Positions 11,001 through 20,379 of a DNA stretch of 64,000 bases are shown one piece after another. Numbering within the stretch: position 1 is the stretch's first letter; each line of letters begins with the position of its first letter. The notes below the pieces were generated by a model. That model did no database searches. It was given only the letters and a program-made list of their open reading frames with translations, and was not told the DNA's origin. The position numbers were made by a program, and so were the translations under genes. Source of the stretch: Phaseolus vulgaris (lineage: Eukaryota > Streptophyta > Magnoliopsida > Fabales > Fabaceae); NCBI RefSeq assembly GCF_000499845.2, contig NC_023750.2:15881447-15945446 (forward strand), written 5' to 3'.

Positions 11001-11519
11001 GCACATTCTCCACTTGCCGCTTGCCTTCTGCACCAGTACCACATTCGCTAGCCACTCGGGGTACTGGATTTCTCTGATATGCCCTGCGACAAGGAGCTTC
11101 TGCGCTTCGTCGTGGATCACCTTCCTCTTCTCCTCGTTGAATTTCCTTCTCCTCTGTCGCACCGGTCGAACCATGGGGTCCATCGACAGACGATGGCAGA
11201 GGAAATCGGGGTCGATTCCTGGCATGTCGGATGCTGACCATGCAAAGGCATTCATGTGCTTCTCAATCACACCCATGATCAGCCTTCGCTCTTCTTCAAT
11301 GAGGGATCCCCCCAACTTGAATTTTCTTCCCCCGATGTCCACTTCGACCCATCCTTCAGCTGGGTGGGGCCTTCTCTCACTGGCAATGACCGCTCTCGCG
11401 ATCCCTGACTCGCGAGGAGTGATCGCGCCTTCCTCTTCTTCTTCAACTTGGGCTACCTGGGAGCCCCCCACCGCAGCGTTCTCCATCCTCTGAGCGCCTT
11501 GTGTTTCCCTGACCGCCAA
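8049..11519 (-). CDS. Tat-type pol polyprotein of element A (RT, two RNases H, integrase)
   Basis: This frame holds 1156 codons after the TGA that ends gag-protease and is in the same frame. Numbered from that boundary, the reverse transcriptase is at about 130-320 with catalytic YVDD at 272-275. The native gypsy RNase H is at about 400-520. A second RNase H is at about 547-675 with likely acidic residues D553, E592, D616 and D666. Integrase has an HHCC zinc motif (H812, H819, C850, C853) and a DDE triad (D882, D942, E978). The dual RNase H is diagnostic of the Tat lineage. There is no ATG close to the boundary, so the protein probably depends on read-through of the TGA or is lost. All catalytic residues are present, so only that codon stands between this copy and a full polyprotein. 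Confidence 0.9.
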   Translation of the reverse strand: MAVRETQGAQRMENAAVGGSQVAQVEEEEEGAITPRESGIARAVIASERRPHPAEGWVEVDIGGRKFKLGGSLIEEERRLIMGVIEKHMNAFAWSASDMPGIDPDFLCHRLSMDPMVRPVRQRRRKFNEEKRKVIHDEAQKLLVAGHIREIQYPEWLANVVLVQKASGKWRMCVDFTDLNKACPKDSYPLPSIDALVDSASGGKLLSFLDAFSGYNQIRMHPMDECKTAFMTERSCYCYKVMPFGLKNAGATYQRLMDRVLSPMLGRNVHAYVDDMVVTSQEKKHHAADLEELFTTIAKYRLKLNPEKCIFGVEAGKFLGFLLTERGIEANPEKCAAIVAMRSPTTVKEVQQLTGRLAALSRFMSAGGEKGHPYFQCLKRNSRFLWTQECEEAFVKLKGYLASPPVLRKPQVGIPLRLYFAVTERAVSSVLVQEQDQAQRPVYFVSKVLQGPETRYQALEKAALAVVFSARRLRHYFHSFTVVVMTDLPIQNILKKPDVAGRMVKWAVELSEFDIQYEPRGPIKGQVFADFVVELSSIATPIEGLNFRWVLSVDGSSNQQGSGAGVILEGPNGVLIEQSLRFAFKASNNQAEYEALIAGMLLAREMGARNLLAKSDSLLVTGQVTGEFQAKDPQMAAYLEYVQLLKTSFTEFELVHVPREQNARADLLAKLASSGKGGKQRTVIQETLKVPRAFVSDNQVLQVYKSMERLTIGHRSLTQETLRAPRVRSRPSKIGESMEVHAEKEPHTWMTPYRLYLEDGVLPLDLTEAKRIKRGSSKFTLIDGSLFRFGFSHPVQICVHGEQCTRLMSELHEGVCGSHVGGRALASRVLRAGYYWPKLKEDCIRFAQRCKQCQLHADWHKAPPEELRSIHSPWPFHTWGIDILGPFPLATRQMKFLIVAIEYFTKWVEAEPVAHITAQKVEHFVWKNIVCRFGIPKRLVSDNGTQFTSHQLRKMCEELKIQQVFASVEHPQTNGQVESANRVLLRGLKRRLDKAKGGWAEEVPRIVWSYHTTPQSSTHETPFSLVYGTDAMIPVEIQESSPRFLNFVAEESNEERKVNLDLLDEVREEARVSAEAVKRRVERRHNSKVRPRRFQEGDLVMRKAHQNDMQNKLSPKWTGPYRVVETLENGAYRLETLEGGAIPRTWNATHLKFYFS

Positions 11520-13445
11520 TCACTCTTCGCGCACGCCTGGTGGTGGTTTTGTGGTGACGTGGCACACACTTCTCTTTTGCTTCAAGCTGTTCTCATAACA
11601 GCGTCTTGCCTCAGCCTGATCCGACTTGATGGTTATCACGGTCCCTTCCATCGACGGCAGCTTCAACTTCATATGCCTTGTCGATGGTATTGCGCCCAGT
11701 CTATTGAGCGTTGGCCTCCCCAACAGGACATTGTACGCAGAAGGGGCGTTCACCACCAGGTACTTTATCTTTTCAGTGCGGGCTGTCGTTCCGTCAGTGA
11801 ACGTTGTCCTCAGCTCGATGTATCCCCGCACTTCTACCTGATCCCCTGCAAAACCGTAGAGACAACCAGTATACGGTCTTAACTGATCAGGGGACAACTG
11901 TAGCTTGTTGAATGTTGGCCAGAACATGACATCCGCCGAGCTTCCTTGATCTACGAGTACTCTATGCACTCGTCTTCCTGCCGTGATGAGAGAAATGACC
12001 ACAGGGTCGTTGTCGTGTGGGACAACGTCTCGTAGGTCAGCCTTCCTGAAGACAATGTCCACCTCAGGGTAATGACTCTCATTCACTGCATCTACCGCCA
12101 TCACAGATCGAGTGTATCTCCTTCTTTGTGAAGCTGTGCATCCCCCACCAGAGAAGCCTCCAGCGATCGTCTGCACTTCCCCATGCACAGGGACCTCATG
12201 CTGTTGCTCTCCAGTTTGGGATCCTGATGCGCGATCACCCTGTGGCTCACGCAGGTAATCTGCTAGAAAACCAGACTTCACCAACTCTGCCAGTTGGTGT
12301 CCCAGCGCCAAACAGGAATGAAGTGTATGTCCAAAGGCCTGATGAAACTCACACCATTCATTCTTCTTCCTTCCGAGTACCTTGTCTGTCTTCTCTGGTA
12401 CTCGTAGTCTTGCTGCTACGGCGGGAAGGGCGATGAGATCCGCCAACCCCACCATGAAGTTGTATCTTGGGGGCGCGTTATTCTCCCTTGCACGCCCCTT
12501 ACTCTGGTCTTTGCCTGGTGCATAGGGACGAGGTTTTTCCCGCCCCTTCTTCCCCTCTTTGGCCTCATGCACCCTCGCTTGCTGTGGTTTTCCTTGCCCT
12601 CCACGCGGTCTGGGTGGTGCAGCACTTCCCCTCTTCTCAGAAACCTCTGTTTCTGCCACTATGTGCGCCACCGCACGTCGTCGGATCTCTGCAAAGGTGC
12701 TGGGATGGCTCCTGATGAGAGACTCACTGAAAGGGCCAGGCAGCACTCCCTTCTTAAACGCGTGCACAAGCATATCTTCATCTTTGCTGGGTAGTCTAAC
12801 CACTTGTGCTCCAAAACGGTTGAGGTAGTCTTTCAGCGACTCCCCCTGGTATTGGCGCACGTCGAACAGGTCGTAGGACACCACTGCAGGTGCCTTGTTG
12901 ATGATGTATTGCTCGATGAAGAGCTTCGAGAACTGAGAAAATGACGTGATATGCCCTTCTGGTAAACTCACGAACCACTCCATGGCGATTCCGCTCAGTG
13001 TGCTCATGAACATCTTGCAGTATACAGCGTCTGAGCCCCCAGACAACATCATCTGGGTGTGGAATGCCGTCAGATGCGCCTCTGGGTCTTCTACCCCTTT
13101 GAACGACGCTTTTACCCCCACCAGGTTGGGAGGCACCATGGTTCCCATAATCTCAGGGGAGAATGGCATGGGAAATGCCCTTGGAGGTGAAGGCTGCCTA
13201 GACACCCTTTCGTCAACGACGTGCTCCCTCTGCGCCTGCAGCGTTCTTCTCAACTCTTCGTTGACACGATTCAGTTCGTCGTTCCTGCTTTGAGACGCAG
13301 CCAACTCCGTCTGCATCCTTTCTTGTTCGACTTTCGACGCTGCAGCGTTATCCTGCAGCGTGCGCACCATTTCCAGGACCTGCGCCATTGTCACAGCTCC
13401 TTCATCAGCGGATGGCGCAGGTGATGGTTGTCTGTTTCTAGGCAT
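11520..13445 (-). CDS. Gag-protease polyprotein of Tat element A
   Basis: I chose the ATG at 13445 (MPRNRQPSPAPS) because the open frame upstream runs through the PBS into the LTR. The product is 641 residues. An N-terminal coiled-coil-like stretch (about 20-75) is followed by the gag capsid region with GVEDPEAHLTAFHTQMMLSG, as also seen in C and D. A cysteine-histidine cluster CEFHQAFGHTLHSC near residue 364 resembles the zinc knuckle of Tat gags. The retropepsin motif is VLVDQGSSADVMF with catalytic D499. The frame ends in TGA at 11520-11522. The homologous place in element C is sense, so this stop could be a mutation or a read-through signal. Confidence 0.88.
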   Translation of the reverse strand: MPRNRQPSPAPSADEGAVTMAQVLEMVRTLQDNAAASKVEQERMQTELAASQSRNDELNRVNEELRRTLQAQREHVVDERVSRQPSPPRAFPMPFSPEIMGTMVPPNLVGVKASFKGVEDPEAHLTAFHTQMMLSGGSDAVYCKMFMSTLSGIAMEWFVSLPEGHITSFSQFSKLFIEQYIINKAPAVVSYDLFDVRQYQGESLKDYLNRFGAQVVRLPSKDEDMLVHAFKKGVLPGPFSESLIRSHPSTFAEIRRRAVAHIVAETEVSEKRGSAAPPRPRGGQGKPQQARVHEAKEGKKGREKPRPYAPGKDQSKGRARENNAPPRYNFMVGLADLIALPAVAARLRVPEKTDKVLGRKKNEWCEFHQAFGHTLHSCLALGHQLAELVKSGFLADYLREPQGDRASGSQTGEQQHEVPVHGEVQTIAGGFSGGGCTASQRRRYTRSVMAVDAVNESHYPEVDIVFRKADLRDVVPHDNDPVVISLITAGRRVHRVLVDQGSSADVMFWPTFNKLQLSPDQLRPYTGCLYGFAGDQVEVRGYIELRTTFTDGTTARTEKIKYLVVNAPSAYNVLLGRPTLNRLGAIPSTRHMKLKLPSMEGTVITIKSDQAEARRCYENSLKQKRSVCHVTTKPPPGVREE

Positions 13446-13521
13446 CTTCTCTATCAGAGAAACTGACAAAACTCTGGTGAGCTTTAAAACTGTGGTATAT
13501 ATGGGACAACGATTCACTCGG

Positions 13522-13539
13522 GCCCCACGGTGGGCGCCA
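13522..13539 (-). promoter_or_regulatory. Primer binding site of element A
   Basis: On the minus strand, two bases after the 5' LTR end GGATCA, is TGGCGCCCACCGTGGGGC. Its first bases fit the ...GGCGCCA 3' end found in some plant tRNAs. I cannot name the primer tRNA. The same sequence follows the LTRs of C and D with single changes. Confidence 0.75.
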
Positions 13540-13541
13540 AA

Positions 13542-14739
13542 TGATCCTGCCGGCAACTTGGACGTGGGTGAATCGCTTTGTAACACTTTCTGCCCTGTCT
13601 TCGCGACTGTGTCTCCTGAAGAATCACCTTCTGAACTCTGTCTCTCTGATGGCTTCAAGATGTGACCTGCAAAATACACAGACGGCGCCTCTAGCGGCCG
13701 TTTGCACTCCGACGATCAAGTTAGTTCAACAGAACCACCAGAAACTGGGAACTTAGTAAAATGTGTGTGTGTAAAACTTGCACTCTGTTTTTTCCTCCCC
13801 CCTCACTCTCACTCTGATTCTGCCTTTTATCTCTCTTTCCCTGCTCCTGGGCATAACAGAATTCTGTTATGCTTTTCTGGCATGTGTCAGAACCCTGTCA
13901 TGCTTTTCAGAGAAAGCGTACCTTCAGAATCAGCAATGGGGAGCGTGAGAGTCTGCGCATGTCTGCGCTTGGCTGCGCCTGTCTGTACCTTTAGCGGTAC
14001 GGAGTGCTCTTTTGTCTGGACCGCACCCCTCTCAGATGGTGACACGTGGAGGCCTGCAACTCACATCTAACCACACACGCGTCACTTACTGGAAGGGCTC
14101 TAGCGCCTCTCTTTGTCCGCCTAAGCTACGCCCTTGCGGAGTAACTTAGGATGCTTCTCTTATCTGGGTAAATTGCACACTCTTAGGAGCGGATGTCGGG
14201 CGTGGCTGGTCTAGGCGCACTCACCGAACGTTACTCTCTGTGTAGGCGACTTACCCTTCTGGATGACACGCACGTAATGGGTTGAGGGAATCACCAATCA
14301 CTGACTGGCTTACTAGTTCCCTCAGGCCACTCTCGTGCATGATTCCTTGAGGTGTGCTCATGCGAGGTCTATGCGTAACGCTCTCGCTGGGAACCTTAGT
14401 CCCGGTTTAACTGCGTGTAACACGAGACCCCGATGACAATACACCCGATGACTGATCAGTGTTTATTCGCTACTCGCGCTCTGCCTCCAGGCGCGAGTCT
14501 GGGAACTGGTCTGCTGGTGGTCACTTGGCTACTGACCACCGATCACCATTCTGGGTGATCTATCCCCCGACCTCTCTTCCGCCTGATCTGTCGGTGGTAA
14601 CTTGGTTACTGACCATCGATCACCTCTCTTGGCGATCGTCCCCCTACCTCTTTGCCACTTAGCCCACGTGTCACCCTGCGAGTGGTCCACGTGGTTCTCT
14701 GATGCTGACGTCATCGACTACCGATGACCGATCGGATCA
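13542..14739 (-). repeat. 5' LTR of Tat element A
   Basis: It matches 2862-4058 almost base for base. Transcription is toward lower coordinates, with ATAAAAGG near 13823-13832 on the minus strand. The downstream end reads GCCGGCAGGATCA, the same terminal motif as in elements C and F. Confidence 0.93.
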
Positions 14740-15510
14740 AGCTTCAATGAAGTTGCTGGGAGAGTTCTTCTGACTCTCTTTCAACAGTCTTACAAGGGCT
14801 TCAAAGGGAAGTTCTTCAAGATAGGGTGCAGCAAATTCGATCCCACTTTGCTGGACGAGTTCCCACTCTACTGGGTGGAGAAACCAAGGCTCAAGAAGCC
14901 TCGGAGCCTTGAGGACTTTACCCCGCCCGATCGTGAGGTGTGCGAGTTCCTTTCTAGCTTGGGAGTGGTGTTTAGCACCACTAAATTAATCAAGCTTTAG
15001 TACAACCCCAAGGTTCTCAAGTCTTATATTGGTACTTGTTTCCCCTTTCTTCTGCCTTTACTTGTCTTTACTTGTGTGTTGTGCTGGTTTAGTCTCTTAT
15101 GTATTGTTGTTTTCTTGTGTAGGTATGGTGCGTAATACTGAAAATAGGAGGCAGCTAGCTGAAGTGGCCCTCCAACGCAAGGCTGCTCCTGGCCCTTCTG
15201 ATGCCGATGCCCCTACTGCGGCTGCTAATGCCCCAAGCCCTTCTACTCCAGCCCCTGTAGATCATAGGCAGAAGGGGGTGGTTGAGGCCACTGCCTCTGA
15301 GGACGAGGAAACCTGTTCAGGCATCGTCTTCAAGAGGAAAAGAAAAGCTGATGCCGCGGTGCCTGCGAACTTAGCCTCGGGCGACCGCGCTCCCTCCTTT
15401 AGGGAAAACCCCCCAAGTGCCTATTCTCCCTGCGACATCGTGGTACACGAAGGTGGGGGGGAGAGCACCCATGGAGGTGATCATGGCGCACCTTGTAGGC
15501 GTAGCACGAG
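14740..15510 (+). pseudogene. Antisense gene fragment of Tat element D
   Basis: The fragment begins inside the conserved domain (NEVAGRVLLTLFQQSYKGF, compare NGVAGRVLLGLYQQSFKDW in A) and includes EFPLYWVEKPR. One TAG interrupts it near 14998. A predicted intron with donor after TCTTATATTG (near 15031) and acceptor TTGTGTAG (near 15122) is in phase 1, the same position and phase as in A, F and C. Exon 2 starts MVRNTENRRQLAEVAL and keeps a KRKRK basic stretch. It ends where E2 begins. The N-terminal part is missing because of the junction with A. Confidence 0.72.
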
Positions 15511-16879
15511 TCAATAAAATTGATTCAGTGGAAAAGGTATTATCACTCGTTTTATCATGTACTTCATTTGCTTTTTCATTTTCTCTTTTAATTCTCATTT
15601 TTATTTGGTCCTCATGAATCTCTTGGGGAGAGAGGGGTTTTAAAGTAACCTTGCGCCCTTGGAAGGAAAAAGACATTGTGTTGGATAGGCCATCATGTAA
15701 AACATGTCTATCAGATTGCCAAGGCCTTCCTAAAAGAAGATGTGTTGCTTCCATGGGCACAACATCACATAAAACCTCATCTTTATACTTTCCTATTGCA
15801 AAGTTAATGAGGACTTGTTTGTTAACCATGATTTCACCTTCGACACTAAGCCATTGCAATTTATAAGGCTGGGTATGAGAGATAGTGGGTAAGTTTAACT
15901 TCTCCACAACTCTTGTACTAGCCACATTAGTGCAAATACCCCCATCTATAATCAAGGAACATAACTTGTTGTTGATAAGACAGCGAGTATGGAAAATATT
16001 TTCTCTTTGGGTATCATCCAAAGATTTCGGAATTGTGGCCCACATTCGTCTGATCATCAATAAGTCACATTCACAAGGTATTTCAGAATCATGATCACTG
16101 AGGGTTTTTGAAGGAGAAGGGGAATTAGATCTAGATGAGTTATCACTATGTTCATTAACTACTTGATCCCCCTTAACCATCATGGTGCGTTTGGATGGAC
16201 AATCGGCCGCGATATGACCATAGCCTAAACATTTAAAGCATTTTTTACTTGAAGATTTAGTGGGAGATTTGGAAGTACAAGGTGAATGTTTAGACTCCTT
16301 TTTAAAATTGGAAGGAAAAATTGAAGTAGATTTGTGTTTATTTTTCCAAGATGAGTGGTAAAAGCCACCATTATGAGATTTTTTTAAAAGAATTTTTCCT
16401 TGCAATTTGAGATTCTACTTTGATAGCAAGGTGAACCAAATTTGTAAAGAAGAATATTCTTGAAGCTCTACCACATCTTGGATGTCCCTTCTAAAACCAC
16501 TAACAAATCTAGCCATTTTAGCTTCATCACTTTCATTCATATCAACCTTGATTAAAAGCGTGTCAAGTTCTTCAAAATAATCATTCACACTAAGCGTGCC
16601 TTGATGAAACCTTTGGAGTTTCAACAAAAGGTCTTTCCTAAAGTGTGGAGGGACAAATCTAACGCGCATACATGCTTTTAAATCATTCCAAGAGACCACG
16701 AACGACCTCTTGTTTAGACCAATGTCCATGAGAGTCTTATGCCACCATTGCATGGCATAGTCTAAAAATTCTAAAGAAGCTAGTCTAACCCTTTGGTCAT
16801 CTAGGACCTCATGTACATGAAAGATTTGATCAACTTTGACTTCCCACCCCAAATATACATTAGAAAGCTCTGATATCAC
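15511..16879 (-). pseudogene. Gag-protease remnant of CRM-like copy E2
   Basis: Two adjacent frames (16879-16415 and 16405-15511) align with the intact polyprotein at 47163-51764. They include [20 protein letters not shown], a zinc knuckle CFKCLGYGHIAADC and the protease motif LIIDGGICTNVAS. A frame break lies near 16410. The gag N-terminus is missing: sequence matching mid-gag (NVYLGWEVKVDQIF) follows the PBS directly. That points to a deletion from the leader into gag. The protease region ends at about 15520. Confidence 0.75.
16867..16878 (-). promoter_or_regulatory. Primer binding site of CRM-like copy E2
   Basis: On the minus strand, two bases after the LTR end ATCA, is TGATATCAGAGC. It is one base from the TGGTATCAGAGC complement of initiator tRNA-Met. 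Confidence 0.7.
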
Positions 16880-16880
16880 A

Positions 16881-18000
16881 TGATGTGAGTTAAATCAAGC
16901 ATAAACACTTTGAATACTTTGAACACAACAAAACATGTGAAGGAAGACAACAATTAAAGGTACAAATAAATGCTAAAACACTTAAACCAAAATTAACAAC
17001 ACCAAAACAGAATTGAACTCAAGGAAGCTTAAGGAATCATCAATGGAGACAAAGCCTTCCAAAATGATGAACCAAACTCAATAAGAGTGATATCTCCTTG
17101 CGAACAACAACTAGAACAAGAATTACCGAACAAATTTGAAAGAAAAACACAATTAACCGAACAAAATTGAAAGAGGAATACAATTAACCGAACAAAATTG
17201 AATTCTAAGAAGAACAACCGATTGAATGAATAAGGCAAAGTGAAGGAAGATGAACTTATGTGGTTGTAGCATGGTTTGGGAACGGACACGCCACTTGGAG
17301 GTGAAGATCCAAGATAAGTGTTGGTAAGCCGCCACTTGAATGCTCCCAATGCATCACAAGATGAGACAAAGAAGAGGAGAACAGGTCTCACACCAAACAC
17401 TCACAATTTGAGCATAGTTTCAATACTTCAAAATTTAACTTGTGTTTACAATGACCAAGCACCTCTATTTATAGCTTTAGAGGGCTGAAATGAAAGTGAA
17501 ACAAATTCAGAATTCCCTCCTAATTCTAATTCAAATTTGGAGCCAATCTTGAGTCACATGGGAGGTGTGACCTTTTTCTACTTTGACACCTCCTAAAAGC
17601 TACACCTACACCTACTCTTTTATGTCACATGGAATGTGTGATTTTGTTTTGTACATTAGCGCCCCTGATTTAATATCTACACCTCCCTTTTAAAGTTCTA
17701 CTAAAAACTTCACAAAAGAAATTACAACTAGAGACATCCAATGATGCTCATTTATTTAATGCTTGTGCCCTTGCTCTTATTATCTTCTGAAGCATGATGG
17801 ATGTTCATGTGTTCGCTTGGGTCTCAGTGTGGGCTTGGGCTTTGGGCTTGGGCCTCCATATTAAGAACACTAATAAGAAGAACTTCAAGTGTTGTGGTCC
17901 TTGACCATTCCTCCTATTGATGGCTTCTTTATTTGCTTGTTGAGATGACCCTTCAAGTATAGCATCCTTGGTCGTCTTCATGTATTTTTTATTCTCATCA
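16881..18000 (-). repeat. 5' LTR of CRM-like copy E2
   Basis: It is about 1120 bp, from TGATGAGAAT (18000, minus) to AACTCACATCA (16881). A TATA box CTATAAATAG lies near 17464-17474 on the minus strand. The first part could be read as a polyprotein C-terminal tail rich in PKPKAQAHTETQ, as in B2, where the ORF also runs into the LTR. Text resembling the LTR of E (for example CGCCACTTGGA) supports one family. Confidence 0.7.
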
Positions 18001-19775
18001 GGGTGGGCCTTTCGCATCACCAGGTCGGCGACCTGGAACTGCCGAGGTCTCACCTTGTAGCTGTACTTGTACTCCACCCTTCTCTTTAAGGCTTCATCTT
18101 TAATTCTTGCTTCTTCCCTGACTTCATCCAGTAGATCCAGGTTCATCTTTCTTTCTTTGTTCGATTCCTCAGCCACAAAGTTCTGGAAACGTGGTGAGTT
18201 CTCCTGGATCTCTACAGGAATCATCGTGTCCGAACCATACACCAAGCTAAAGGGTGTTTCCTTGGTAGTGGACTGGGGAGTGGTGTGGTAAGCCCACACA
18301 ATTCTAGAAACCTCTTATGCCCAGGTCCCCTTGACCTTCTTCAACCTTCTCTTCAAACCTCTGAGCAGAACTCGGTTGGTAGACTCGACTTGTTCATTCG
18401 TCTCAGGGTGTTCGACTGATGCAAACATCTGCTTTATCCTAAGCTCTGTACACAACTTGGCCAACGTTGTCTTGCAAACTGGGTACCATTATCGAACACC
18501 AACCGTTTTGGGACTCCAAAACGGCACACTATGTTCTTCCACACAAAGTGTTGGACCTTTGTGGGTTGTGATCTATTCTATTGGCTGAGCCTCTATCCAC
18601 TTTGTGAAGTATTTTCTGGCAACCACTAAAAGGAATGGACCTAGAATGTCGATCCCCCAGGTATGAAACGACCATGGGCTATAGATCGATCTCAGCTCTT
18701 CTAGGGGGGCCTTGTGCCAGTCAGCTTGTTGCTGGCACTGCTTGCACAATTGTGAATACCTCGTGCAGTCTCCCCTCATGGTTGGCCAGTAATATCTTGC
18801 ACAAATTGCCTTCGACGAGAGAGCTCGACCACCGATGTGACTCCCGCATATCCCTTTGTGAAGTTCTGCCATAATGCACGTACACTGCTCACCATTTACA
18901 CATATCAGGGAAGGGTCAGAATACCCGTGTTTGAACAAACTCCCGTCGATCAGGGTGTATTTGCTCGAATTTTTCTTGACTACTCTAGCCTCTGTGGGTT
19001 CCAGCAGGAGTATCCCATCAACCAAGTAGCATCGGTAGGGTGTTATCCAAGTTTCGCCTCCTTCAACTAGGCAAACTTGCATTGATTCTTCCCCTGGTAA
19101 TGCGTATCTGCTTATTATGGGCGTTTTCAAGGTTTCTTGAGTCAACGATCGGTGACTTCTCTTAACACCTTCTGAGGTGCTTATCTGATGGACTTCCATT
19201 GTGCTGTCTGTGTGGTACGAGGTCTTCTCAGGGTTTCCTGTATGACTGTCCTTTGCCTGCCCCCCTTGCCTAAACTGGCGAGCTTTGGTAGCAAGTCAGC
19301 TCGGGCATTCTGTTCTCGAGGGACATGTACTAACTCGAACATCGCGAAAGTCTCCCTTAAGATCTGGACATACTGTAGGTATGCGACCATCTGAGGGTCT
19401 TCTTCTTGGTACTCTCCCGTAACCTGCCCTGTTACCAACAGGGAGTCACTCTTTGCCATCAAACACTTCGCCCCCATCTCTTTAGGCAGCATCATTCTAG
19501 CTATCAGGGCCTCATACTCCGCCTGGTTGTTACTGGCCTTGAAAGCAAACCGCAGGGTCTACTCGACCAGCAACCCATTTGGTCCTTCCAAAATGGCACC
19601 AGCTCTGCTACCCTGTTGGTTAGAGGATCCAACTACGGAGAGGACTCACCTGAAACCTGCTTCCTCTTGGTGCGTGGCGGCCGAGGAGAGCTCTACTACG
19701 AAGTCAGCATAAACCTGGCCTTTGATAGGTCCTCTGGGTTCGTACTGCACATTGAACTCTGATAGCTCCACCGCC
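18001..19775 (-). pseudogene. RNase H and integrase remnant of Tat element D
   Basis: The remnant runs from the end of the native RNase H (YEPRGPIKGQV) through the second RNase H to integrase. In the second RNase H the catalytic aspartate is lost (SVVGSS against SVDGSS in A and C), and a TGA (plus 19646-19648) replaces the tryptophan codon just before it. Integrase keeps HHCC-type text (SHIGGRALSSKAICARYYW, CKQCQQQ), but frameshifts and a missing segment interrupt the core near 18560-18600. The end is cut by the E2 insertion at AHPDE. Confidence 0.8.
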
Positions 19776-19789
19776 CGCCAAATGTTCTC

Positions 19790-20282
19790 TGAACAATGTT
19801 CAGAATTGATCGAACGAAGTAATGTGTCCGTCAGGAAGACTGACGAACCAGTCCAACGTTGTGCCTACCAGCGTACTCATGAATAACTTACAATGCACGA
19901 CGTCGGAGCTTCCAGAAAGCATCATCTGGGTGTGGAAAGTTGTAATATGGGCCTCTGGGTCTTCTACACCTTTGAAGGTGACCTTCGGGCCCATGAACAC
20001 TGCTGATATGACATTGTCCATGATCACCTGTGAGAACGACATAGGGTGAGTCCTAACTTGCATGGGCAGGGCCCGCTCGTCCACCGTATGTTCTCCTACA
20101 TTTTGTAAACTCATGCTTAGTTCCTCATTGGTTCTGCACAACTCTTCATTGCTACCCTGTGACGCGGCTAGGTCGACCTGAAAATGATCCTAATCAACCT
20201 TAGACGCTGCTACCGCCTGCTGAAGGGCACACATGGTCTCCATGAGTTGTTGCACGGTGACGTTGTCCCCTCCTTTTGGCAT
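19790..20282 (-). pseudogene. Gag N-terminal remnant of Tat element D
   Basis: It starts with an ATG at 20282 (MPKGGDNVTVQQLM). A TAG interrupts it near 20191. It continues with GVEDPEAHITTFHTQMMLSG, as in elements A and C, and stops at SFDQF near 19800. There the sequence jumps to RNase H text, which marks the internal deletion. Confidence 0.8.
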
Positions 20283-20359
20283 AGCCGATCCTTGCCTCAT
20301 GTTCCTCATGTCGCTAGGTGACTCTTAACACGATTGTGGATGGGCCCTAGTTTTATCGC

Positions 20360-20377
20360 GCCCCACGGTGGGCACCA
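20360..20377 (-). promoter_or_regulatory. Primer binding site of Tat element D
   Basis: The minus strand reads TGGTGCCCACCGTGGGGC two bases after the LTR. It differs from the PBS of element A by one base (T for C at the fourth position). Confidence 0.75.
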
Positions 20378-20379
20378 AA

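Larger units (their letters stand above)
2862..14739 (-). mobile_element. Tat-lineage Ty3/gypsy retrotransposon A, nearly complete and young
   Basis: The element reads on the minus strand: 5' LTR (13542-14739), PBS, gag-protease, pol, a tandem-repeat 3' region, an antisense gene (4663-6953, plus), polypurine tract and 3' LTR (2862-4058). The LTRs begin TGATCC and end GGATCA and are about 1197 bp. By eye they differ by one missing C near 2871 and one C/T change near 14614, which implies a recent insertion. The Tat assignment rests on the second RNase H domain in pol and on the antisense ORF between pol and the 3' LTR, both described for Tat relatives such as Grande and Retand. The flanking pentamers (GGATG at 2857-2861, AGCTT at 14740-14744) do not match, so no target duplication is visible. 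Coding sequence is intact except for one in-frame TGA between gag-protease and pol. Confidence 0.92.
15511..18000 (-). mobile_element. CRM-like gypsy fragment E2 inserted in the integrase of D
   Basis: The fragment carries a 5' LTR (16881-18000), PBS, partial gag and protease. It interrupts D's integrase exactly where the LTR starts (18000/18001). The pol and 3' LTR are lost, as the copy stops near 15511 against the antisense gene of D. LTR ends are TGATGAGAAT and AACTCACATCA, the TGAT...ATCA form typical of CRM chromoviruses. Confidence 0.72.

Noticed and set aside
10966..11493. 175-codon plus-strand ORF opposite pol of A
   Set aside because: It is a mirror frame of conserved pol coding sequence. 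The minus-strand frame has clear RT motifs.
17029..17400. 123-codon minus-strand ORF in the E2 LTR
   Set aside because: It lies within LTR sequence downstream of the TATA box, has repeats of low complexity and no domain.
18331..18588. 85-codon plus-strand ORF in D
   Set aside because: It is the opposite strand of the degraded integrase core.
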